Notes: generated by a model from the letters alone, not told the origin. Positions 52,069 through 61,213 are shown, numbered from the stretch's first letter. The stretch: DNA of 64,000 nt from Pseudooceanicola nanhaiensis DSM 18065 (GCF_000688295.1 NZ_JHZF01000013.1:124001-188000), one strand, 5' to 3'. Program-made: numbers and translations.

Positions 52069-52178
52069 GGCGGACCCTTTCGGCTATGCGCAGTTCTGCG
52101 ACGAGTTGCGCCCCACCGGAGGAAAGAGTCAACCGCAGCCGGCGCACAGCCGCCTTACGCAGGTCTGTCGCGGCCCCC

Positions 52179-52742
52179 TCAGCTGCCTTCGTAGCCGAGC
52201 GCGGGCTCGAGCGCCTCCCAGGTCCGGTCCATGGGCCAGGCCTTCGCCGTCGGCATGGAGACATGGCCGTAGAAGAACGACAATTGCCATTCCGCCTGGA
52301 ACTCCGTCGCCTGCGCGGCTCGGGCGAGGAACAGCGCCGAGGCGAGACCCGAGCGGTCAGCGCCGCTCTGGCAGTGGATCAGCAGCGGGCGCGGCAGCGT
52401 GTCGATCAGCTCCATCAGCCGGGCGAGCCGCTCGGGATCGGGCTCGGACCATGCGTCCAGCGCGAGATCCGCATGGGTCACGCCGCGCCTTTCGGTGACG
52501 GCGACCTCGCCGCGCCACCACCCGGCCGCCGGATCGGCGCCGCGCAGGTTCAGCACCGAGCGGATGCCATGGGCGGTGATCTCCCGGTCCAGCCGTTCCG
52601 GAGACAGCTGGGCCGAGCGATAGAGCAGCCCCGCCCGCACCTCGTGGAAGTTCCCCGTGACCTCGAGCCAGCCGCGCCAGAGCGCGGCCACCAGCAGAAG
52701 CAGTCCCGCCGCCTGCGCGGCGCGCATCACCCAGCGTCGCAT
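52179..52742 (-). CDS. dual-specificity/tyrosine phosphatase with N-terminal membrane anchor
   Basis: The 187-residue protein has a single membrane segment (about 6-24, AAQAAGLLLLVAALWRGW) followed by a dual-specificity phosphatase fold with the CX5R loop HCQSGADRSG. The preceding aspartate loop is DAWSEPDPERL. ATG 52742 is chosen because the stretch upstream is not family-like. The catalytic domain is probably periplasmic by the positive-inside rule (N-terminal RRWVMR). It is downstream of nothing on its strand; the SDR gene is divergent from it. Confidence 0.85.
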   Translation of the reverse strand: MRRWVMRAAQAAGLLLLVAALWRGWLEVTGNFHEVRAGLLYRSAQLSPERLDREITAHGIRSVLNLRGADPAAGWWRGEVAVTERRGVTHADLALDAWSEPDPERLARLMELIDTLPRPLLIHCQSGADRSGLASALFLARAAQATEFQAEWQLSFFYGHVSMPTAKAWPMDRTWEALEPALGYEGS

Positions 52743-52954
52743 TATCCGCCCCTCACATAGAGAAATCCGATTGTGACCGTCATGCACCCCGCCCGCACCC
52801 TCAGGCAAGCGACTCCGGCTGCGGCATCCTGCCCTTGCCCCGCCTCCGGGTAATTTTCTGTCGCCTTCTTCCACATCCCGGCGCGGCCTCTATAGTCGCC
52901 TGCGATGTCCGGCAGCCGACATGGCCTGAGCCGGACGAGCTACAGGGAGGCAAC

Positions 52955-53743
52955 ATGGACATCTCGAAACTCTTCTCGCTCGAAGGCCGGGTGGCGCTCA
53001 TCACCGGCGGGTCCCGCGGCCTGGGCAAGCATTTCGCCGAGGCCTTCATCGCCGCGGGTGCGAAGGTCTACATCTCGTCGCGCAAGGCCGACGTCTGCTT
53101 CGAGACCGCCGAAGAGCTCGGCCCGAACTGCATCGCCCTGCCCGCCGACGTCTCGACCATGGAGGGGATCGAGAGCCTCGTCGCCCAGCTGAAGGAGCAC
53201 GAGGACGGGCTCGACATCCTGGTCAACAACGCGGGTATCGCCTGGGGCGCCAGCTTCGACGAGTTCCCGGAAAAGGGCTGGGACCGCTCGATGGACCTCA
53301 ACCTCAAGGCGCCGTTCTTCCTGACCCAGAAGCTGCGCGGGATGCTGAAGGCCCGCGCCTCGGCCGAGCGGCCCGCGAAGGTGATCAACATCGCCTCGAT
53401 CGACGGGCAGCGGCTGAACCCCTGGGACACCTATGCCTACCACGCGTCTAAGGCCGGGCTGATCTACCTCACCCGGCGCGTCGCCGCCGAGTTGATCCAG
53501 GACCAGATCAACGTCACCGCCATCGCGCCCGGCGCCTTCGCCTCGGACATGAACACCGCCGCGCGGGATCACGGCGACGACGTCGGCAAGCGGATCCCGA
53601 ACGGCCGGATCGGCAAGCCCGAGGACATCGCCGCCGCGGCGCTCTACCTTGCGGCGCCGTCCGGGGATTACGTCGTGGGCAACACGCTGACCGTCGACGG
53701 CGGTATCGTGAACGCCCATCTGGGCGGCTCGATCGACAAGTGA
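52955..53743 (+). CDS. short-chain dehydrogenase/reductase
   Basis: The 262-residue SDR has the cofactor loop TGGSRGLG (residues 17-24), NNAG in DILVNNAGIAW, the catalytic S in NIASIDGQ and Y-x-x-x-K in YAYHASKAG. The protein is a classical SDR of the NAD(P)-type. The substrate is unknown; a signature near the C-terminus (VGNTLTVDGG) is general. ATG 52955 follows AGGGAGG. Confidence 0.92.
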   Translation: MDISKLFSLEGRVALITGGSRGLGKHFAEAFIAAGAKVYISSRKADVCFETAEELGPNCIALPADVSTMEGIESLVAQLKEHEDGLDILVNNAGIAWGASFDEFPEKGWDRSMDLNLKAPFFLTQKLRGMLKARASAERPAKVINIASIDGQRLNPWDTYAYHASKAGLIYLTRRVAAELIQDQINVTAIAPGAFASDMNTAARDHGDDVGKRIPNGRIGKPEDIAAAALYLAAPSGDYVVGNTLTVDGGIVNAHLGGSIDK

Positions 53744-53851
53744 GCGCCGTGTGGCCGGGGTGCATGCCACCGGCCACACGCGAACGCGGGAGCTCCTGGA
53801 AGACCGTTCCGTCGACCTGGCGCAGACATACCGTCAGCACGCCTGTGTCCA

Positions 53852-54466
53852 TCAGCGCAATCGTTGCAGGAAGAGAACGTTGTCAGTCACGGTTGCGCTT
53901 TGTCCGTCCGGCCCTGTGGCGGTTCGGGCAACGGGACAGAGGCATCGGTGCGTCCACGCCTCAGGCGAGAGCTGCATCGACGCGAGCGTATCCTCGGCTG
54001 TCGGGAAGCGGGTATCTTCGGGCGACCAGGACCAGGGCGCGCGCGAGGCGTGCTCCACGATCAGAATGTGACCGCCCGGCGTCACTCCCTCGGCGGCCCG
54101 TGCCAGCACTTCGCCACGGGGCCAGTCCCCGGGCGAATGCAGGAAGCTGGCGGTGACGAGGTCGAAGCGGCCCTCGGGACAGGAGAGGGCAAGATCGCGG
54201 GCCTCGAACCGGATGCGATCCGAAACCCCCGCGGCCTCGGCGTTGCGCGCGGCGATCCCGAGCGCAACGGACGAGACGTCGACCGCTGTCACCCGCCAGC
54301 CCTGCCGGGCCAGCCAGACGGCGTCGTCACCCCGGGCACAGCCGAGCTCGAGTGCCGAGCCGGGGCGCAAGGGCCCCGCAAACTGCGAAAGCGCCAGCCC
54401 CGGCTTGCCCGACGAGGTCTGCGGGCCCGTGGCGTAGATGTCGTTCCAGATGGTTTCGGTCTGCAT
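53852..54466 (-). CDS. class I SAM-dependent methyltransferase
   Basis: This 204-residue enzyme has the SAM-binding motif I LELGCARGDDAVWLA, the acidic end of strand beta-2 (VTAVDVSSVAL) and motif DLVTASFLH. It is followed by PGGHILIVEHAS. There is no clear substrate domain, as in thiol or small-molecule methyltransferases. It is followed 12 bases downstream of the flavoprotein stop on the same strand, so the two are co-transcribed. Confidence 0.86.
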   Translation of the reverse strand: MQTETIWNDIYATGPQTSSGKPGLALSQFAGPLRPGSALELGCARGDDAVWLARQGWRVTAVDVSSVALGIAARNAEAAGVSDRIRFEARDLALSCPEGRFDLVTASFLHSPGDWPRGEVLARAAEGVTPGGHILIVEHASRAPWSWSPEDTRFPTAEDTLASMQLSPEAWTHRCLCPVARTATGPDGQSATVTDNVLFLQRLR

Positions 54467-54478
54467 CGGTTTTCTCCT

Positions 54479-55396
54479 TCAGGCGGCATCGGTGAGATCG
54501 GGATCGAAGATCAGCGACCGGTGCGCGGCGACCCCGGCCATCACGCCCGCCGCCGCTGCCAGCGTCGCATTGGCCATCGGGTTGGCGATATCCCCCGCCG
54601 CGAAGACGCCGGGAACGCTCGTGGCCTGCAGCGCGTCGACGGCGAGGTAGGGTCCGGTCGGGCCGTCTTTCGCGATGCAGCCGAGCGAGGCGCCCAGCTC
54701 GCTCGACGGTGCTGTCTGCGGCGCGACGAAAAGGCCCGCCGCGGCGATCTCGCGCCCGTCGGCCAGCCGCACCGCCTCGAGCGCCGGGGCCGGTCCGAGC
54801 AGCGCCGTGATCGGCGTGTCTTCGAGAGCGACGCCTCGGGCGGCCAGCATCCGGCGCGCCTCCGGGGCCGGCGCGAAGCTGCCTTGCGTGAAGAGCGTGG
54901 TCGGCCCCCAGTCGGGCAGCAGCATCGCCTGGTGCATCGCAGCCTCGCCGCTCGCCAGAACGCCCAACGGTCGCCGGTTCAACTCGTAGCCATGGCAGTA
55001 CGGGCAATGCAGCACGCTCGCGCCCCAGCGCCGGGACAGGCCCGGCACGTCGGGCAGGGTGTCGCGCACACCGTAGGCGAGGATGAGCCGCCTGGCCGTG
55101 AGCGCCTCTCCGGCCGAGAGCGAAAGGCGGAAGCCGGCTCCCTGACGGGACGCATGCATCGCCTCGGCGTCCCGGAACGTCACGGTGGGATAGGCGCCAA
55201 GCTCGGCGCGCAGCGCATTCCTGATGTCCTCGGGGCGCCTGCCGTCCTGGCCGGGAAAGCCATGGGATGCGGCCGCGTATCGATTGCGTGGCGCTCCGGT
55301 GTCGAGCACGAGCACATTTCGCCGGGCCCGGGCCAGCTGCATGGCGGCCGAGAGCCCGGCGAAGCTGCCGCCGATGATGGCGACGTCGTGGTCCAT
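54479..55396 (-). CDS. FAD/NAD(P)-dependent thioredoxin reductase-like dithiol oxidoreductase
   Basis: The 305-residue flavoprotein has the N-terminal FAD fingerprint DVAIIGGSFAGLSAAM, a redox pair C131-x-x-C134 in HCPYCHGYE, and the C-terminal FAD motif GVFAAGDIAN. The CPYCHGYE context is that of the GliT/HlmI-like thioredoxin-reductase-like oxidases and related bacterial proteins, distinct from the CATC of true thioredoxin reductases. An NADPH-binding GxGxxA is not obvious (GVLASGEAAMHQAM), as in the dithiol oxidases. ATG 55396. It diverges from the Rrf2 gene with 132 bases between them and is co-transcribed with the methyltransferase. Confidence 0.85.
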   Translation of the reverse strand: MDHDVAIIGGSFAGLSAAMQLARARRNVLVLDTGAPRNRYAAASHGFPGQDGRRPEDIRNALRAELGAYPTVTFRDAEAMHASRQGAGFRLSLSAGEALTARRLILAYGVRDTLPDVPGLSRRWGASVLHCPYCHGYELNRRPLGVLASGEAAMHQAMLLPDWGPTTLFTQGSFAPAPEARRMLAARGVALEDTPITALLGPAPALEAVRLADGREIAAAGLFVAPQTAPSSELGASLGCIAKDGPTGPYLAVDALQATSVPGVFAAGDIANPMANATLAAAAGVMAGVAAHRSLIFDPDLTDAA

Positions 55397-55528
55397 GAAA
55401 GCGCCCCTCTGATCCGGTTTGATGCAACACGGAGAGTTACGTGATTCGGCAGAGGCCGGCAAGACACGAAACTTGAAATGTTGCGTGACGGGTGCTAGAC
55501 ATCGGGGACCGATAGAGGATCACGCCAG

Positions 55529-56014
55529 ATGCCCCGCGACCTGCGCCTTTCCCGTATGCTGCATGTGCTCATCCACATGGACCGCCATGTGGCGCTCGCG
55601 ACGTCAGAGCAGATATCGAAGATGATCTCGACCAATCCGGTGGTGGTGCGCCGGATGATGGGAGGCCTGCGCGACAGGGGCATCGTCACGTCGGAAAAAG
55701 GCCATGGCGGGGGCTGGAAACTTGCCCGGTCCCTGACCGACGTGACGCTGCGCGATGTCTACGAGGCCGTTGGTGCGCCGCCCCTGTTCAACATCGGTCC
55801 CAACGCGGACCCCTCCGGTTGCCTGGTCGAGAAGGCGGTGGATACCAGGCTCGACGCATCGCTGCGCGAGGTCGAGGCGCAGCTGCTTGCGCGGTTCGCC
55901 GAGATCCGGGTCGAGGACGTGGCAAAGGACTTTGAAGACCAGGTCGCCGATCAGGCGTCTGGCGGCCCCTCCTTCAGCGCCGGCCTGGAGCCGCAGTCCG
56001 AACCTGGCGCATGA
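55529..56014 (+). CDS. Rrf2-family transcriptional regulator
   Basis: The 161-residue protein has the Rrf2 winged-helix N-terminus (SRMLHVLIHMDRHVALATSE, ISKMISTNPVVVRRMMGGL) and the wing KGHGGGWKLAR. It keeps a single cysteine, C98, so it lacks the three-cysteine site of IscR/NsrR and is closer to the CymR/YwnA-like thiol-responsive group. It is divergent from the flavoprotein-methyltransferase unit and most likely controls it. Confidence 0.9.
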   Translation: MPRDLRLSRMLHVLIHMDRHVALATSEQISKMISTNPVVVRRMMGGLRDRGIVTSEKGHGGGWKLARSLTDVTLRDVYEAVGAPPLFNIGPNADPSGCLVEKAVDTRLDASLREVEAQLLARFAEIRVEDVAKDFEDQVADQASGGPSFSAGLEPQSEPGA

Positions 56015-56284
56015 CTTGCGGCTCCGAAAGGCAATCGGCATCCGCGGGACGTCAGTCGACGATGCAAATCTGAGCCTCGTGACCGGTGCCGCATTGATCG
56101 ACTGCTTCCGTGATCCGCGTTGTGGCGCAGAGCCGCGCGTGCTGCAGCTGCGCAGCAACTCCGTCGTCATGCCGCAATCGCACCGGGCAATCGCCGAATG
56201 ACCGGAAAGTCCGCACATGAGACGCTCTGGCGAGCTGCAGCGAAGGTCGGCTTCGAGCCCAGAGTGACAGATGCTGCAAAGCAG
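56015..56284. other. non-coding, degenerate-looking spacer
   Basis: These 270 bases between the Rrf2 and DUF2267 genes have no supported gene. The sequence looks like scrambled remnants (GGAAAGTCCGCACATGAGAC, GCTGCAGCGAAGGTCGGCTT, CAGATGCTGCAAAGCAGC). From memory, sequences of this flavour occur repeatedly in Rhodobacterales intergenic DNA. Composition is lower in GC than the surroundings. Confidence 0.4.
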
Positions 56285-56743
56285 CTAGATGATCCTTTGC
56301 TCCAGCTCGGCAGGATCTGCGACATCTACGTGCCAAAAGTCGCGCGCTTCGCCCGGTAGCTTCGCCAACACTCGCTCGAAGTCTCTCCGGTTGGTGGTTC
56401 GCCGAACCGCCCATGCCGTCGCCTCAATGGCATTGTCCGGCGTCAGGTTGTGGTTCACCCTCACCGCTTTGACCTCGGAAACGAGCTTTTCGCGGTCATA
56501 AAATTCAGCGCGGGGTTCCGTAACATCCCAGTTGTGCACGAAAATCGCACGAAGAACGGTCGGCAGGACACTTGCGAATTCCAAACCCTCTTGAGCGTTC
56601 AAACGACGCCGAAACACCTGCAGGACCGCATCGACCGCCGTGTACGCCATGTTGTCGGACTCAAGGGACATGCGCTCTTTCACATCATCGAGGAAAGCGC
56701 GCCATTCCTTGGAAGCGTGTCGATATGTCCATGGCATCGGCAT
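56285..56743 (-). CDS. DUF2267-domain protein
   Basis: The 152-residue protein begins MPMPWTYRHASKEWRAFLDD and contains the DUF2267 pattern AVLQVFRRRLNAQEGLEFAS, LPTVLRAIFVHNWDV and the later FERVLAKLPGEARDFW. The function of the family is unknown. I start at ATG 56743; further frame upstream to 56836 adds residues of different character. Codons are more AT-rich than in neighbouring genes, so it may have been acquired. It is transcribed towards the Rrf2 gene. Confidence 0.83.
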   Translation of the reverse strand: MPMPWTYRHASKEWRAFLDDVKERMSLESDNMAYTAVDAVLQVFRRRLNAQEGLEFASVLPTVLRAIFVHNWDVTEPRAEFYDREKLVSEVKAVRVNHNLTPDNAIEATAWAVRRTTNRRDFERVLAKLPGEARDFWHVDVADPAELEQRII

Positions 56744-56947
56744 GGGTAGCTGATCCCCTTCAACGGCATCGTTTCCCACACCGATATCGAAATTCACGAG
56801 ATTTGTCGAATAGACGAATGACCGTTTCGTCCGCACCGCCGACGCTCGCGCCAGCCGCAGGGAATGGCCGCTTCGGCGCAGGTCGCCCGGTCAGAGGCAA
56901 CGCTTCCGACGGAAAGGGCAGAGCTATGTGATACCGTCCGGGGGGAT

Positions 56948-57023
<76 letters not shown>

Positions 57024-57191
57024 CGTTACGGGCCGACCCTGCGGCCCGTTGCGGCTATCTAGTGTGGCGCGCGGAGAGGTTCAAGCAAAAAAACGGCGCC
57101 TGACGCCGCGGCCCGGACGGTCCCCGCGAACGACGAACGCCGCACCCGGGGGGCGCGGCGCTGCAAGGTCGGGAACCGGCGCAAAGGGCGC

Positions 57192-57524
57192 TCAGTCCTC
57201 GCTTTCATCGCTCGAGACATCAGCGATCTCGTCGAGCGAAACGTTGTCGTCGTCGTCATCGTCTTCCAGCAGATCGTCGTCCAGATCCACATCGACGTCG
57301 TCGTCGTCCTCGATCACGTCGTCGCTGTCGTCGTCCTTGGACCGGGTGCGGAGCTTCTTGGTCTCTGCGTCTTCGGCATCGGCGACGATCGTGCGCCCGC
57401 GGGCGGTGTCAATCTCGACCACCTCGCCCGTGTAGGGGCTGATGATCGGATTGGCGTTCAGGTCGTAAAACCGTTTGCCGGTGGTCGGGCAAACGCGCTT
57501 CGTGCCCCATTCTTCCTTGGGCAT
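57192..57524 (-). CDS. FYDLN acid domain protein (TIGR02300)
   Basis: This 110-residue protein is typical of alphaproteobacteria. The N-terminal half has the conserved block MPKEEWGTKRVCPTTGKRFY and DLNANPIISPYTGEVVEID; the C-terminal half is a long run of Asp and Glu with few other residues. The function is unknown. It lies next to tRNA-Ala, as in many relatives; the usual aroA-cmk-rpsA neighbours are not seen in this window. ATG 57524 follows GGGATCACCC. Confidence 0.92.
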   Translation of the reverse strand: MPKEEWGTKRVCPTTGKRFYDLNANPIISPYTGEVVEIDTARGRTIVADAEDAETKKLRTRSKDDDSDDVIEDDDDVDVDLDDDLLEDDDDDDNVSLDEIADVSSDESED

Positions 57525-57639
57525 GGGTGATCCCCTTTTGGTGACATCTCTTGTCGGCGGTCCGCGCCACCTGCCATAACGGGATGGGGCTGTCAAAGCC
57601 TTTCCAGTAAAGCAGTCAGGGGCGGGGAACTACAGGCAT

Positions 57640-58329
57640 ATGGGGCAGCACATCCTCCCGGGCAACCCCCCGGTCGAGGTCAACCTGAAACGATCCGCCC
57701 GGGCGCGGAGAATCAGCCTTCGCGTGTCCGGCATCGACGGGCGGGTAACCCTGACGCTGCCCCGCGGCGTCAGCGAGCGCGAGGCGATGGCCTTCGCCAG
57801 CGAAAAGGCCGCATGGCTGCGCGGCCACCTCGACCGCCGCGCGCCGGTGGTGGAGGTCGGGATCGGCGCGCGCCTGCCCGTGGAGGGGATCGAACGCGAC
57901 CTCCGCCCGGGCGCGGGCCGCGGCCTGAGGCTGACCGACGAGGCGCTGCTGGTCTCGGGCGATCCGGCGACGGCCGGGCGTCGGGCCGGGGCGTGGCTGA
58001 AGGCGCTGGCGCGGGACCGGCTGGCGGCGGCCTCGGACCTCTATGCGCAGAGGCTGGGGCGGAGCTATGCCCGGCTGACGCTCCGCGACACGCGGTCGAG
58101 ATGGGGGTCCTGCACCGCGGACGGCGGGCTGATGTATTCGTGGCGGCTGGTGCTGGCGCCGCCCGAGGTGCTCTCCTACGTCGCCGCGCACGAGGTCGCG
58201 CACCTGGCCGAGATGAATCATTCCCCCGCCTTCTGGCAGGCGGTCGAGCGGATCCACGGCCCCTACAAGGCGCAGCGCGCGTGGCTGCGGCAGAACGGGG
58301 CCGCGCTGCACGCCTATCGGTTCGACTGA
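57640..58329 (+). CDS. YgjP-like zinc metallopeptidase (DUF45/M48 type)
   Basis: The 229-residue protein has the WGSC signature (RSRWGSCTADGG) and the zinc motif HEVAHLAEMNHS with HExxH and a downstream histidine, as in YgjP/SprT-like peptidases. The N-terminal region (LKRSARARRISLRVS) is also family-like. It is cytoplasmic by appearance. It is divergent from the FYDLN gene; the GntR gene follows 47 bases later on the same strand. Confidence 0.9.
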   Translation: MGQHILPGNPPVEVNLKRSARARRISLRVSGIDGRVTLTLPRGVSEREAMAFASEKAAWLRGHLDRRAPVVEVGIGARLPVEGIERDLRPGAGRGLRLTDEALLVSGDPATAGRRAGAWLKALARDRLAAASDLYAQRLGRSYARLTLRDTRSRWGSCTADGGLMYSWRLVLAPPEVLSYVAAHEVAHLAEMNHSPAFWQAVERIHGPYKAQRAWLRQNGAALHAYRFD

Positions 58330-58376
58330 CGGAGCGGCGGATTGACCGGCGCGCGGTTTGTGATCACACTCCCGCC

Positions 58377-59024
58377 ATGCTGATCAACCCGCGCCCCGAT
58401 CCCTCGCCCTCGGCCCATGACCGCACCTATCGCGGGCTGCGGACGCGCATCATGCATGGCGAGATCCCGCCCGGCGCGGCGCTGACCCTGCGCGGGATCG
58501 GCAAGGAATACGGCGTGTCGATGACCCCCGCGCGCGAGGCGGTGCGCCGGCTGGTGGCCGAGGGCGCGCTGACCCTCTCGGCCTCGGGACGGGTCGCGAC
58601 GCCGGACCTGTCGAACGAACGCATCGAGGAGCTCGCCGCCCTGCGCGCGCTGATCGAGGTCGAGCTTGCCTCGCGCGCCCTGCCGCGGGCGCATCTGGCG
58701 CTGATCGACCGGCTGCAGACCATCAACGCCGCGATCGGCGACCGCGTCGACCAGCAGGACGCGGTCGGCTACATCCGCACCAACCTGGAATTCCACCGCA
58801 CCCTCTACCTGCGCGCGCAGGCCCCGGCGATGCTGGCCATGGCCGAGACCGTCTGGCTCCAGCTCGGGCCCACGATGGCCAAGCTCTACGGCAGGATGCG
58901 GCGGCGGGAGGCGCCGCAATACCACCGGCACATCATCGCCGCACTGCGGGCGGGGGACGAGCCGGGCCTGCGCCTTGCCGTGCGCACCGACGTGACGCAG
59001 GGCCTGCGGATGCTGGTCTCGTGA
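58377..59024 (+). CDS. GntR-family (FadR/FCD) transcriptional regulator
   Basis: The 215-residue protein has an N-terminal winged helix (YRGLRTRIMHGEIPPGAALT and GKEYGVSMTPAREAVRRL) and a C-terminal all-helical FCD effector domain with metal-ligand type histidines (LEFHRTLY and YHRHIIAAL). The effector is unknown. Its TGA overlaps the GTG start of the GST gene, so both are one transcript; the regulator may control its neighbour. Confidence 0.91.
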   Translation: MLINPRPDPSPSAHDRTYRGLRTRIMHGEIPPGAALTLRGIGKEYGVSMTPAREAVRRLVAEGALTLSASGRVATPDLSNERIEELAALRALIEVELASRALPRAHLALIDRLQTINAAIGDRVDQQDAVGYIRTNLEFHRTLYLRAQAPAMLAMAETVWLQLGPTMAKLYGRMRRREAPQYHRHIIAALRAGDEPGLRLAVRTDVTQGLRMLVS

Positions 59025-59653
59025 GCGGGCTGACGCTGCACGGGTTCCGCTACTCGGTCTATGTCCGGGCCGTCCGGCTGGCGCTCGAGGAGCGCGGGCT
59101 CGCCTACGAGATGAACGAGGTGAACCCCTTCGCCGACGCGCCGGAGCTGAACCCGCATCCGATGAACCGGGTGCCGGTGCTCGACCACGGCACCTTCCGG
59201 CTGCACGAGACCGCGGCGATCCTGACCTATGTCGCCCGCGCCTTCCCCGGCCCGCCGCTGATCCCGGAGGAGGCCGCGGCGCAGGCCCGGATGGTGCAGG
59301 TGCAGGGGATCACGGATGCCTACGCCTATTGGCCGATGGTGCGGCTGGTCTATTCGGCCGGGGTATTCGCGCCCGCCCTGGGCCAGGAGCGCGACGGCGA
59401 GGCAGTGGCGCGGGGGCTCGCCATGGCGCAGCCGGTCCTGGCGATGCTCGAGACGATCGCCGCCGAAGGCCGGGTGCTCGACGGCGCCGGCCTGACCCTT
59501 GCCGACCTGCACCTCGCCCCGATGATCGCGGCCTTCACAGCCGCGCCCGAGGGCTACCGCGCGCTGGCCGCCCATCCGGCGCTGCATGGGTGGTGGCAGG
59601 CCATGGTCGGGCGGAGGAGCCTCGCCCGGACGGACCCGGGGCTGCCCGGCTGA
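59021..59653 (+). CDS. glutathione S-transferase family protein
   Basis: The 210-residue protein has the thioredoxin-like N-terminal domain (FRYSVYVRAVRLALEERGLA, NRVPVLDHGTFRLHETAAIL) with a serine/tyrosine near the first helix (RYSVY), and the helical C-terminal domain. The GTG start at 59021 overlaps the GntR stop (GTGA). It is convergent with accA, 16 bases apart. Confidence 0.87.
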   Translation: MSGLTLHGFRYSVYVRAVRLALEERGLAYEMNEVNPFADAPELNPHPMNRVPVLDHGTFRLHETAAILTYVARAFPGPPLIPEEAAAQARMVQVQGITDAYAYWPMVRLVYSAGVFAPALGQERDGEAVARGLAMAQPVLAMLETIAAEGRVLDGAGLTLADLHLAPMIAAFTAAPEGYRALAAHPALHGWWQAMVGRRSLARTDPGLPG

Positions 59654-59669
59654 CGGGCACCCGCGCCGG

Positions 59670-60632
59670 TCAGGCGGCGAGGCCCTTGGACCCGATGTCG
59701 AGGAACTTCCTGCGCCGGTCCTCGATCAGCTTCTTGGCCGACAGACCGTCGAGCTGCGAGAGCATCTCGGTGATCGCCTTGCCGACCTCGACGATGGCCT
59801 TCGCGGAATCGCGATGCGCGCCGCCGAGGGGTTCGGGGATCACGCGGTCGATCACGGCAAGCTGCTTGAGGTCCTGCGCGGTCAGCCGCATCTGCTCGGC
59901 GGCCTCTCGCATCTTCTCGGAATCCTTCCACAGGATCGAGGCGCAGCCCTCGGGCGTGATGACCGAATAGACGGAATGTTCGAGCATCGCGACCCGGTTC
60001 GCCGTGGCGAAGGCCACCGCGCCGCCCGAGCCGCCCTCTCCGATCACGACCGAGATCACGGGCACGCCGATCTGCAGGCACTTCTCGGTCGAGCGGGCGA
60101 TCGCCTCGGACTGGCCGCGCTCTTCCGCGCCCTTGCCGGGATAGGCGCCGGGGGTGTCGACCAGCGTGACGACGGGCAGGCCGAACTTGTTCGCCAGCTC
60201 CATCAGCCGGATCGCCTTGCGATAGCCCTCGGGCCGGGCCATGCCGAAGTTGCGTTCGATCCGCGACTTGGTGTCGTTGCCCTTCTCCTGCCCGATCACC
60301 ACGACGGGGCGGTCGTTGAACCGTGCCAGCCCGCCCATCACGGCGAGGTCGTCGGCAAAGTTGCGGTCGCCCGCGAGCGGGGTGAAATCGGTGAACAGCG
60401 CGTCGATGTAATCGCGGCAATGCGGCCGGTCGGGATGGCGGGCCACCTGGCATTTCCGCCACGGCGTCAGCTCCTTGTAGAGCTTCACCAGCATGTCCGC
60501 CGCCTTCTTGTCGAGCTGCGCGGCCTCCTGTTCGACATCCGCCTCGGGGTTCTGCCGCGCCATGGCGCGCAGTTCCTCGGCCTTGCCTTCGATCTCGGCG
60601 AGGGGGCGTTCGAAGTCGAGGTAATTGGTCAT
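59670..60632 (-). CDS. accA: acetyl-CoA carboxylase carboxyltransferase subunit alpha
   Basis: AccA with AccD transfers carboxyl from biotin to acetyl-CoA to make malonyl-CoA for fatty acids. The 320-residue protein has normal family length and the crotonase-like core: [38 protein letters not shown] and [20 protein letters not shown]. The N-terminus starts [17 protein letters not shown] 60632 follows GGAGGTCCC. It stands alone, as is common. Confidence 0.97.
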   Translation of the reverse strand: MTNYLDFERPLAEIEGKAEELRAMARQNPEADVEQEAAQLDKKAADMLVKLYKELTPWRKCQVARHPDRPHCRDYIDALFTDFTPLAGDRNFADDLAVMGGLARFNDRPVVVIGQEKGNDTKSRIERNFGMARPEGYRKAIRLMELANKFGLPVVTLVDTPGAYPGKGAEERGQSEAIARSTEKCLQIGVPVISVVIGEGGSGGAVAFATANRVAMLEHSVYSVITPEGCASILWKDSEKMREAAEQMRLTAQDLKQLAVIDRVIPEPLGGAHRDSAKAIVEVGKAITEMLSQLDGLSAKKLIEDRRRKFLDIGSKGLAA

Positions 60633-60742
60633 CCGGGACCTCCATTGGCTTGGCTGCTATATGAAGCGCGGCGGGGCGCGATGCAACTCCGTCGCCGCTC
60701 ACGCCGTTGTGCAGGAGTCGGAGACGCCGAGGAGGACACCCC

Positions 60743-61210
60743 ATGACCGACCGTATCGAGATCCGCGACATCCCGGAGCGCCGCCTGATCGGCGTGCCGC
60801 ACAAGGGGCCCTACGACCAGATCAGCGCCGCCTTTGCCCGGCTGGACGAGATCCTGGACCGCGACACGTTGCGGGCGCGGGCCGGTGCGATGGTGGCGCT
60901 GTTCCACGATTCCCCGGACGAGGTGCCGCCGGCCGAGTTGCGCAGCTTCGCCGCCGTCGAGATGGACCGCGGCACCGCCACGCCCGAGGGCGCGGAGGAG
61001 GTCATCCTGCCGGCCGGTCCCGCCGCGGTGCTGGCGCACCACGGGTCCTACACGGAGCTGCCCGCCGCCTACGACCGGCTGTTCGGGGAATGGCTGCCCG
61101 GGTCGGGGCGCAGGCCCGCGGGCCAGCCCTATGAGCTCTATCACAACACGCCCGACGAGGTCGCGGCGGACCGGCTCGTCACCGACATCCACCTGCCGCT
61201 GGAACCCTGA
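60743..61210 (+). CDS. GyrI-like effector-binding domain protein
   Basis: The 155-residue product is a single GyrI-like/AraC-type effector-binding domain: IEIRDIPERRLIGVPHKGPY at the start, and HHGSYTELPAAYDRLFGEWL followed by YELYHNTPDEV near the end. Such domains bind small drugs or, in SbmC/GyrI, protect DNA gyrase. No DNA-binding domain is attached. ATG 60743 follows GGAGGACACC. Confidence 0.88.
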   Translation: MTDRIEIRDIPERRLIGVPHKGPYDQISAAFARLDEILDRDTLRARAGAMVALFHDSPDEVPPAELRSFAAVEMDRGTATPEGAEEVILPAGPAAVLAHHGSYTELPAAYDRLFGEWLPGSGRRPAGQPYELYHNTPDEVAADRLVTDIHLPLEP

Positions 61211-61213
61211 CCC

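Noticed and set aside
57200-57340. Trinucleotide-like low-complexity DNA
   Set aside because: It encodes the acidic tail of the FYDLN protein; it is a coding effect and not a microsatellite element.
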